Assembly (NCBI RefSeq): GCF_008710275.1
Contig: NZ_VYQE01000001.1
Span: 124,001 to 188,000 of the forward strand
Direction: 5' to 3'
DNA from: Histidinibacterium aquaticum
GTDB lineage: Bacteria > Pseudomonadota > Alphaproteobacteria > Rhodobacterales > Rhodobacteraceae
DNA: 64,000 nucleotides
Shown here: positions 58,251 through 64,000 of the stretch, one piece after another
Layout: each line of letters starts with the position of its first letter
Position numbering within the stretch: position 1 is the stretch's first letter
The notes under the pieces: model-generated
What the model was told of the DNA's origin: nothing
The model's input: the letters and a program-made list of their open reading frames with translations, nothing else
Database searches by the model: none
Translations under genes and position numbers: made by a program

Positions 58251-59594
58251 ATGAAACCTCTCCTGTTCCCGCTCCTCGCCGCGGGCGCGCTTCTCGCGGG
58301 CCCCGCCACGGCGCAGGGCGTGGCGCTGACCCCGGGCGAGACCTTCGTCGTCGCCTCCGACCTGCTCGACGCGGGCCGGGCGGCGGAAGCCGGGCTGATG
58401 GCCGAGGCCCTGGTAGAGCGAGACCCGACCGACGTGCCCGCGCTGATCCTGCGCGCCGAGACGGCGGTGGCCTCCGGCGACTTCGAGACGGCGCGGCTCT
58501 CTGCACTCTCGGCCTGGGAACAGGCGGAGGTCGACGCGGCGCGCTACGCTTCCGCGCGGCTGGTCGCCCTCGCCGAGACCGAGCGGGGCCGCTATACCCC
58601 CGCGCAGTTCTGGCTGCGCCGGGCGCGGCAATATGCGCCGACGGTGGAGGCCGAAGAGCAGGTGGCCGAGGACTACGACGTCGTGCGGCGGCTCAATCCC
58701 TTCAGCTTCTCCCTCGATTTCACGATCGCGCCGAGCGACAACATCAACAACGGCAGTTCCAACGACACCATCGTGCTGCCGGGGCTTCCCTTCGTCTTTC
58801 TCCTGTCCGGCGAGAGCCAACCGCTCGCGGGGACGGAGTTCACCCTGGGCGGCGGGGCGCGCTACCGGATCCGGCAGACGCAGCGCACCCTCACCTACCT
58901 TCAGGCGCAGGGCTACGTCCGGACCTACCGGCTGTCCGACGAGGCGAAGGAGATCGCGCCGGGGGCCGAGGGCTCTGACTATGCCGAACAGCAGATCGCC
59001 GTCGGTATCGGGCACGCCTGGCTGCCCGAGGGCCAGCGCAACCCCTGGCGGTTCTCGCTGATGCAGGGGCGGTTCTGGTACGGCGGCGAGCCCTGGTCGG
59101 ACTTCACCCGGGCAACCGTCGACCGGCGCGTGACGCTGGACGAGGACGACCGGCTCGACTTCAGCCTGACCGCCGAACGTCTGATCGGGCACGAGACGCC
59201 GGACAGCGACACCTACGGGCTGCGAGCCGGGTGGACGCACGCCTTCGAGGACCGGGGCGCGCTCACGCTCTACCTCAAGGCGCGGGAGGTCACCTCGGAG
59301 GGTTTCGACCGCGCCTACGAGGCGCGCGGCGGCGGGATCGGCTGGCAGTTCGAGGGCTCGGGCATCGAGGTGCTCTACGACTACGAAGCGCGGGAGTACG
59401 AGCGCAGCGCCTTCACCTTCGGCACCCGGGAGGACGACCGGCACAACCTGCGCCTTTCGGTGCCGGTGCCCGGTGTCGAGTTCTACGGCTTCCAGCCCGT
59501 CGTCACGGCAGAACGGAGCCGGACAGAGAGCAACATCAGCCGCTACGAGACGGACACGACGGGCGCCGGTGTCTCCTTCCGCTCGGCCTTCTGA
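58251..59594 (+). CDS. Slam-like surface lipoprotein assembly modifier
   Basis: A 447-residue outer-membrane protein: signal peptide (MKPLLFPLLAAGALLAGPATA), an N-terminal TPR-like helical domain (about 30-130, with ALVERDPTDVPALILRAE and GRYTPAQFWLRRARQY) and a beta-barrel (about 150-447) that begins FSLDFTIAPSDNINNGS and ends with the terminal Phe in FRSAF. This TPR plus barrel (DUF560) architecture is that of Slam proteins, which move specific lipoproteins across the outer membrane in Neisseria and other Proteobacteria. It is the second gene of a two-gene operon with its probable substrate. Confidence 0.78.
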   Translation: MKPLLFPLLAAGALLAGPATAQGVALTPGETFVVASDLLDAGRAAEAGLMAEALVERDPTDVPALILRAETAVASGDFETARLSALSAWEQAEVDAARYASARLVALAETERGRYTPAQFWLRRARQYAPTVEAEEQVAEDYDVVRRLNPFSFSLDFTIAPSDNINNGSSNDTIVLPGLPFVFLLSGESQPLAGTEFTLGGGARYRIRQTQRTLTYLQAQGYVRTYRLSDEAKEIAPGAEGSDYAEQQIAVGIGHAWLPEGQRNPWRFSLMQGRFWYGGEPWSDFTRATVDRRVTLDEDDRLDFSLTAERLIGHETPDSDTYGLRAGWTHAFEDRGALTLYLKAREVTSEGFDRAYEARGGGIGWQFEGSGIEVLYDYEAREYERSAFTFGTREDDRHNLRLSVPVPGVEFYGFQPVVTAERSRTESNISRYETDTTGAGVSFRSAF

Positions 59595-59662
59595 GCGGCA
59601 CTGGCCCCTGCCCCACGGCGTGCTAGGCTCAGGGCCGAAGCACAAAGACTGGGGAGCCCCGC

Positions 59663-60091
59663 ATGACACTGCGTTATCTGCACACGATGGTCCGGGTGAA
59701 GGATCTGGAGGCGAACATCGCCTTCTACGAGCTTCTGGGCCTCAAGGAGACCCGCCGGATGGACAACGAGGGCGGGCGCTTCACGCTGGTCTTCATGGCG
59801 CCTCCCGGCCAGGAGGAGACGCCGGTCGAACTCACGTACAACTGGGACGGCGACGAGGGGCTGCCCTCGGACAGCCGTCACTTCGGTCACCTCGCCTACG
59901 AGGTCGATAACATCTACGAAATGTGCGAGCACCTCCAGGAAAACGGGGTGACCATCAACCGGCCCCCGCGCGACGGCCGCATGGCCTTCGTCCGCTCGCC
60001 TGACAACATCTCCATCGAGCTTCTGCAGCGGGGCGAGGCCCTTCCGGCGGCCGAGCCCTGGGCCTCGATGGAGAACACCGGGCACTGGTAG
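59663..60091 (+). CDS. gloA: Lactoylglutathione lyase (glyoxalase I)
   Basis: GloA converts the methylglyoxal-glutathione hemithioacetal to S-lactoylglutathione. The 142-residue protein contains RYLHTMVRVKDLEANIAFYE at the start, VELTYNWDGD, FGHLAYEVDNIYE and the last metal-ligand Glu in ISIELLQR; together these match GloA with His/Glu metal ligands. It is a lone gene in front of the two DUF1194 genes (5 bp away), which may be co-transcribed. Confidence 0.92.
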   Translation: MTLRYLHTMVRVKDLEANIAFYELLGLKETRRMDNEGGRFTLVFMAPPGQEETPVELTYNWDGDEGLPSDSRHFGHLAYEVDNIYEMCEHLQENGVTINRPPRDGRMAFVRSPDNISIELLQRGEALPAAEPWASMENTGHW

Positions 60092-60096
60092 AGCCG

Positions 60097-60804
60097 GTGC
60101 GGGGCGCAGCCCTCGGCCTCGCCCTGGTCGCCGCGGGTCCCGCCGCGGCGCAGGGGATCGAGTGCCGCCTGGCGCTGGTGCTCGCGCTCGACGTCTCCTC
60201 TTCGGTCGACACCGGGGAGAACGCCCTGCAGCGCGGCGGGCTCGCCGCCGCGCTGGTCGCCCCCGAGGTCCGGGAGGCCTTCTTCCAGACCGATCTGCCG
60301 GTGGCCCTCGCGGTCTTCGAATGGTCGGGGCGCTGGAACCAGAAGCGGCTGCTGGACTGGACCCTGATCGAGCGCCCCGGCGATCTCGACACCGCCGCCT
60401 CTCTCATCGCCAGTTCCACGCGCTCGACCTCGGAGTATCCGACGGCCATCGGCTACGCGATGGGCTACGCCTCGACCGTGCTTCGGGAGGGCCCGGCCTG
60501 CCTGCGCCAGACCGTCGACGTCTCGGGCGATGGAGTGAACAACGAGGGGTTCGGCCCGCAGGCCGCATACCGCGAGTTCCCGTTCGCGGAAGTGACTGTG
60601 AACGGCCTCGTCATCGAGGAGCCCGACCCCGAGGCGCAGGCCGAGGTCTCGACCGCCGAATACTACGAGCGCGAAGTCCTGCACGGGCCGCTCGCCTTTC
60701 TCGAGGTCGCCCGGGGGTTCGAGGACTACGAAAGCGCGATGCGCCGCAAGCTCGAGCGCGAGGTCGGCTCCCAGGCCATCGGACGGCTGGAGCGCGGCCG
60801 GTGA
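60097..60804 (+). CDS. Secreted DUF1194 (vWFA-like) protein, first of a tandem pair
   Basis: The 235-residue product has a signal peptide (MRGAALGLALVAAGPAAAQ) and a von Willebrand A-like fold. ALDVSSSVD supplies the MIDAS DxSxS metal site, and VDVSGDGVNNEG the later Asp. DUF1194 is found in many alphaproteobacteria without a known role. The GTG start 5 bases after gloA is used; no other start fits the signal peptide. Its stop overlaps the start of the next DUF1194 gene (GTGA). Confidence 0.78.
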   Translation: MRGAALGLALVAAGPAAAQGIECRLALVLALDVSSSVDTGENALQRGGLAAALVAPEVREAFFQTDLPVALAVFEWSGRWNQKRLLDWTLIERPGDLDTAASLIASSTRSTSEYPTAIGYAMGYASTVLREGPACLRQTVDVSGDGVNNEGFGPQAAYREFPFAEVTVNGLVIEEPDPEAQAEVSTAEYYEREVLHGPLAFLEVARGFEDYESAMRRKLEREVGSQAIGRLERGR

Positions 60805-61523
60805 TCCGCGCGCTCGTCGCCGCGGTCCTGCTGCTGTCGGGGCCCGCCTGGGCCCAGTGTCGGCAGGCCCTCGCGCTCGGGCTCGACGTTTCAGGCTCCG
60901 TCGATGCGCAGGAATACCGGATGCAGCTGGACGGCCTCGCGGCCGCCCTGTCCAACGAGGAGGTCAGCTCCGCCCTGCTGGAGGGCAGCGGAACCGTCCG
61001 CATCGCCGTCTACGAGTGGAGCGGGCCGCGGGCGCACCGGATTCTCCTGCCCTGGACCGAGATCGCCGGTGCCGCCGATATCGCCGTCGCCGCCGGGCAG
61101 CTGCGCGCGACCGCCCGGGTCCGCAGCGAACCGACCACGGCCATCGGCGCGGCGATGGAGATGGGCGGCGCGATGCTCTCCGAGCAGGCCGCATGCTGGC
61201 AGTCCACCCTTGACCTCTCGGGCGACGGCAAGTCCAACACCGGGCCGCGGCCGCAGGATGTCCCGGAGGCCGCCCTGCCCCCCGGGACCACGGTCAACGG
61301 CCTGGTGATCGGGGCGGAGGCCGAAGATGCCGGCCGCCGCCGCCTCGTCGCCATCGGAGAGCTCGTCGCCTACTACCGCGCCTATGTCATCCGGGGACCG
61401 GGATCCTTCGTCGAGGTCGCCATGGGCTTCGAGGACTACGAGGCCGCCATGACCCGCAAGCTGCTGCGCGAGTTGCGGTCGCTGGCAATCGGAGGGGGCG
61501 CCGCATCGGAGAGTCGCGGCTGA
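60801..61523 (+). CDS. Secreted DUF1194 (vWFA-like) protein, second of a tandem pair
   Basis: A 240-residue paralogue of the preceding gene with the same layout: signal peptide, GLDVSGSVD (MIDAS), WSGPRAHRILLPWTEI, LDLSGDGKSNTGP and GFEDYEAAMTRKL near the end. The start codon is GTG overlapping the previous TGA as GTGA, so the two are translationally coupled. The pair is a tandem duplication that has diverged considerably. Confidence 0.78.
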   Translation: MIRALVAAVLLLSGPAWAQCRQALALGLDVSGSVDAQEYRMQLDGLAAALSNEEVSSALLEGSGTVRIAVYEWSGPRAHRILLPWTEIAGAADIAVAAGQLRATARVRSEPTTAIGAAMEMGGAMLSEQAACWQSTLDLSGDGKSNTGPRPQDVPEAALPPGTTVNGLVIGAEAEDAGRRRLVAIGELVAYYRAYVIRGPGSFVEVAMGFEDYEAAMTRKLLRELRSLAIGGGAASESRG

Positions 61524-61623
61524 TCCCCTGCGACCGATCAGCCGGTTTTCGCCAGCCGAAGTGGACCCTCGAGATCCCGCGTGTTAGGACTTCCCGAAAG
61601 ACGTTTTCAGGAAAGCCGAAAAC

Positions 61624-62814
61624 ATGACCTCTCTCCCCGATCTCTACGCCGCGGAACCGATCCCGGAGGCCGCCCGCGCCGAAGTCGAGCGGCTGCTCGC
61701 CTCGGGCGATCTCTTTCGCTACACCGCGCCTGAGAACGCGCCGGTTGCCCTGTTGGAGCGGGAGTTCGCGGATTTTCTCGGCGCGAAATACGCGTTGGCG
61801 GTCTCCTCCTGCTCGGCGGCGCTCTTCCTGTCGCTGAAGGCGCTTAGACTGCCGAGGGACGCCAGGGTCATGATCCCGGCCTTCACCTTCGCCGCCGTGC
61901 CCTCCTCCATCGTCCACGCGGAATGCGAGCCGGTCCTCTGCGAGTGCGGCGAGGACTACCGCATCGACATGGAGGATTTCGCGGCGAAGCTTCCCGGCGT
62001 GCAGGCGGTCATCATCAGCCACATGCGCGGGCACACCTCCGACATGGACGCGATCCTCGCGCTCTGCGCCGAGGCCGGGGCGCCGGTGATCGAGGACGCC
62101 GCGCATTCGCTCGGGACGACCTGGCACGGGCGGAACATCGGGACGCTGGGACGGGTCGGATGCTTCTCCTTCCAGTCCTACAAGCTGCTCAACAGCGGCG
62201 AGGGCGGCATTATGGTCACCGACGACGCGGAGCTGATCGCCCGGGCGGTCATCATGTCGGGCGCCTACGAGCATAACTGGACCAAGCACCCAGTCCTGCA
62301 GGAGGTCTTCGCCGAGGTGCAGAACACCCTGCCCCTCTACAACCTGCGCCTGTCGAACCTCGCGGCGGCCATCGTCCGGCCTCAGCTCGGCGAGGTGGGC
62401 AGGAGGGTGCGCGACGGTCGGCGCAATCACGACCGCGTGGCGGCCGAGATCTCGGTTTCGCCCTGGATCTCGGTGCCCGAGGCTCTGGGCCCCGAGGAGC
62501 GGGCGCCGGATTCCATCCAGTTCAACCTCGAGGGCATGGGCGAGGCAGAGACGCGCGCCTTCGTGTCCGCCGCGGCGGCAAGGGGCCTCAAGGTCCAGGT
62601 CTTCGGTCTCTCGGAGGACAACGCCCGTGCCTTCTGGAACTGGTCCTTCCTCGGCCGCGACTGGGACCTGCCGAAAACGCGCGCGATGCTGATGCGCGCC
62701 TGCGACCTCCGCCTACCCGCGCGGCTGACGGAGGAGGACTGCGACCTGGTCTCGGCCGCGCTGCTGGACGCGGTGGCCGAGGTCACGGAAGAGACCCGCG
62801 CCTACGGCACCTGA
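61624..62814 (+). CDS. DegT/DnrJ/EryC1/StrS-family aminotransferase
   Basis: A 396-residue PLP enzyme. The family segments are VSSCSAALFLSLKAL, FTFAAVPSSIVHAECEPV, IEDAAHSLGTTWHG and the PLP lysine in FQSYKLLNSGEGG. Members transaminate keto-sugars for nucleotide-sugar or antibiotic synthesis. No sugar-nucleotide gene lies next to it, and the sequence may belong to a subgroup of other amine or ketoacid specificity. It is a single gene converging on the EamA transporter. Confidence 0.85.
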   Translation: MTSLPDLYAAEPIPEAARAEVERLLASGDLFRYTAPENAPVALLEREFADFLGAKYALAVSSCSAALFLSLKALRLPRDARVMIPAFTFAAVPSSIVHAECEPVLCECGEDYRIDMEDFAAKLPGVQAVIISHMRGHTSDMDAILALCAEAGAPVIEDAAHSLGTTWHGRNIGTLGRVGCFSFQSYKLLNSGEGGIMVTDDAELIARAVIMSGAYEHNWTKHPVLQEVFAEVQNTLPLYNLRLSNLAAAIVRPQLGEVGRRVRDGRRNHDRVAAEISVSPWISVPEALGPEERAPDSIQFNLEGMGEAETRAFVSAAAARGLKVQVFGLSEDNARAFWNWSFLGRDWDLPKTRAMLMRACDLRLPARLTEEDCDLVSAALLDAVAEVTEETRAYGT

Positions 62815-62846
62815 CGGGGCGGAGGCGAGGGGCCAGCCCCTCGCGC

Positions 62847-62874
62847 TCCCCGAGGTATTTCCGGCTAGATGAAG
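62847..62874 (+). repeat. Dispersed convergent-gene element, copy C
   Basis: The sequence TCCCCGAGGTATTT followed by CCGGCTAGATGAAG matches copies A and B. It lies between the converging aminotransferase and EamA genes and ends two bases before the latter's stop. A GC-rich inverted repeat (GAGGGGCCAGCCCCTC, 62827-62842) precedes it. Confidence 0.7.
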
Positions 62875-62875
62875 A

Positions 62876-63775
62876 TCAGGCGGGGCGGGCCCGTCGGGCG
62901 CGGCGCTCGGTCAGGATGACGTAGAGGCCCGCGCCCGCGATGATCGCCGCCCCGAGGTAGACCCAGTGGCTCGGCACGGTGCCCCAGACGATCCAGCCCA
63001 TGAGGCTCGCCCAGAGCAGCGCGGTGTAGTCGAGCGGGGCCACGACCGAGGCGCGGCCCATCCGGAAGGCCTGGCTGATGAGGCTGACGCCGAGGGTCCC
63101 GAAGACCGCCGTCATTGCCAGCAGCCAGGGGTCGAGTGGCGCGAGAGCGGGCCAGTCGAGCAGAAGCGTGGCGCTGCAGAGGATGGCCGGAACCAGCGTC
63201 ATCCAGAAGGTCAGCGTGAGGTAGCCGTCGCTCTTGGGGACGAAGCGGGCGGAGATCATCATGCCCGCGTAGAGCGCCGCGGCGAGGATCGGCAGGAGCA
63301 TGGCGGGCTCGAAGGCGGCGGTGCCGGGGCGGACGACCACGAGGACCCCGGCGAAGCCCGCCACGACCGCCGCCCAGCGGTCGCGGCCGACGTGCTCCCC
63401 CAGCAGCGGTTTGGAGAGCGCCGCGATGAAGAGCGGCGCGGCGAAGATGAGCGCCGTGGCGAGGTCGAGGGCGAGGTGGCGCAGGGCCAGGATGAAGGCC
63501 CAGGTCGCGGCGATGGCGAGGCAGCCGCGCAGGACATGGACGCCTGGCCGCGACGACCGGAGCGCCGCCGGCCCCTGCCGCCAGAGGATCAGAGCGGCGA
63601 AGACGGGCGCCGCGAGCAGGCTGCGGACGAAGAGCAGCTGGAGCGGGTGGTAGCGCTCCACCAGCCACTTGGAGGCGGTGTCGCTGAGCACGAGGCAGAG
63701 CACGCCCGTGCACATCACGGCGACCGCGGCCCCGCTGCCCGCGGAGGCGGTGCCGGGACGGGCGGCGTCGGTCAT
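62876..63775 (-). CDS. DMT-superfamily (EamA) transporter
   Basis: A 299-residue protein with ten predicted helices and two EamA domains; the first includes LVLSDTASKWLVERYHP and FVRSLLAAPVFAAL, the second VFGTLGVSLISQAFRMG and YTALLWASLMGWIVWG. Substrate unknown. The start overlaps the upstream methyltransferase stop (ATGA). Confidence 0.85.
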   Translation of the reverse strand: MTDAARPGTASAGSGAAVAVMCTGVLCLVLSDTASKWLVERYHPLQLLFVRSLLAAPVFAALILWRQGPAALRSSRPGVHVLRGCLAIAATWAFILALRHLALDLATALIFAAPLFIAALSKPLLGEHVGRDRWAAVVAGFAGVLVVVRPGTAAFEPAMLLPILAAALYAGMMISARFVPKSDGYLTLTFWMTLVPAILCSATLLLDWPALAPLDPWLLAMTAVFGTLGVSLISQAFRMGRASVVAPLDYTALLWASLMGWIVWGTVPSHWVYLGAAIIAGAGLYVILTERRARRARPA

Positions 63776-64000
63776 GGTAGCGGGCTCGTGCGGTGGAACC
63801 GGACCTTCAGGGGCCCATGCGGGATGGGCGGGCCGGTCTCTTCGAAGCGCAGGCCGGTGGCGCGGGCGAGGCCGGGCTCGGAGGTGACGATGCCGACGCG
63901 CCAGCCGGAGAAGCGCTCGGTCAGGACCTGGCCGAGGGTGGCATAGAGGCCGTGGAGCGGGCCCGGCTTGCCGATGCGGGCGCCGTAGGGCGGGTTGGTC
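63772..64000 (-). CDS. Class I SAM-dependent RNA methyltransferase (RlmL-like), 3' end
   Basis: Only the last 75 residues are inside the window; the 5' end lies beyond 64000. The fragment opens with TNPPYGARIG, the NPPY motif of N-methyltransferases acting on rRNA guanine or adenine, followed by LYATLGQVLTERFSGW and ends in LKVRFHRTSPLP. This is typical of THUMP-domain RNA methyltransferases of the RlmL/Trm11 type. It is coupled to the EamA gene by an ATGA overlap. Confidence 0.75.
   Translation of the reverse strand, partial: TNPPYGARIGKPGPLHGLYATLGQVLTERFSGWRVGIVTSEPGLARATGLRFEETGPPIPHGPLKVRFHRTSPLP

Overview
The window is chromosomal DNA from a high-GC alphaproteobacterium of the Rhodobacteraceae (Roseobacter/Rhodobacter group). 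Several things point there: a dcw cell-division cluster preceded by a long leader with an intrinsic terminator (the arrangement that yields the UpsM sRNA in Rhodobacter sphaeroides), a small DUF1127 gene followed by an array of CCTCCTCCC-loop hairpins (the CcaF1/CcsR locus), a trgA-trgB-cysK tellurite-resistance neighbourhood, an FdVI-type 2Fe-2S ferredoxin, flavin-dependent ThyX, and a DUF2065-hflC-hflK run. No mobile element, prophage, CRISPR array, tRNA or rRNA was seen. Gene density is high and many genes overlap by ATGA or GTGA.

Layout. 1-10.5 kb: the 3' end of a MetY-type sulfhydrylase, a SIMPL-domain periplasmic protein, a 1389-residue repeat-rich membrane protein, a Kef-type K+/H+ antiporter, divergent cobT and cobS, an FG-GAP/VCBS protein and a ferredoxin. 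10.6-18.3 kb: a small membrane methyltransferase, proton-pumping transhydrogenase pntAB behind a PurR/LacI-like palindrome, a VOC protein, a GNAT-nitrilase fusion and a DegP protease with a clear terminator. 18.5-31.2 kb: one long minus-strand run, read from its 5' end as rpiA, gor, hflK, hflC, a DUF2065 gene, cfa-like, trgA, trgB, cysK, mscS-like, alaX and a secreted aspzincin peptidase. These serve carbon flux, thiol and redox balance, membrane quality control and stress or tellurite tolerance. 31.3-32.7 kb: sdaA.

32.9-42.1 kb (minus): mraZ-rsmH-ftsL-ftsI-murE-murF-mraY, nearly gapless, then murD after a 180-bp gap. The usual next genes (ftsW, murG, murC and so on) are not here. Upstream of mraZ lies an unusually long control region with an attenuator-type terminator, five GG-containing repeats at exact 10-bp spacing (candidate MraZ sites) and DnaA-box-like sequences.

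42.8-45.1 kb: a DUF1992 gene, Mrp/ApbC, then ccaF1 and seven CCTCCTCCC hairpins ending in one terminator, with a candidate RpoH-type promoter. 45.2-57 kb: an ApbA/PanE-type reductase, three alpha/beta hydrolases, two MFS transporters, an Hsp70-like protein, thrS, a small membrane protein, an ArsC/Spx-like reductase, cspA and thyX. 57.1-59.6 kb: a TbpB-like surface lipoprotein next to a Slam-like outer-membrane protein, a probable dedicated lipoprotein surface-export pair. 59.7-64 kb: gloA, two tandem DUF1194 proteins, a DegT-family aminotransferase, an EamA transporter and the 3' end of an RNA methyltransferase.

Two dispersed DNA elements cut across these regions. A palindrome with core GTCCAANNTTGGAC occurs in three intergenic gaps, and an element ending GGCTAGATGAA occurs three times, each time between two converging genes.
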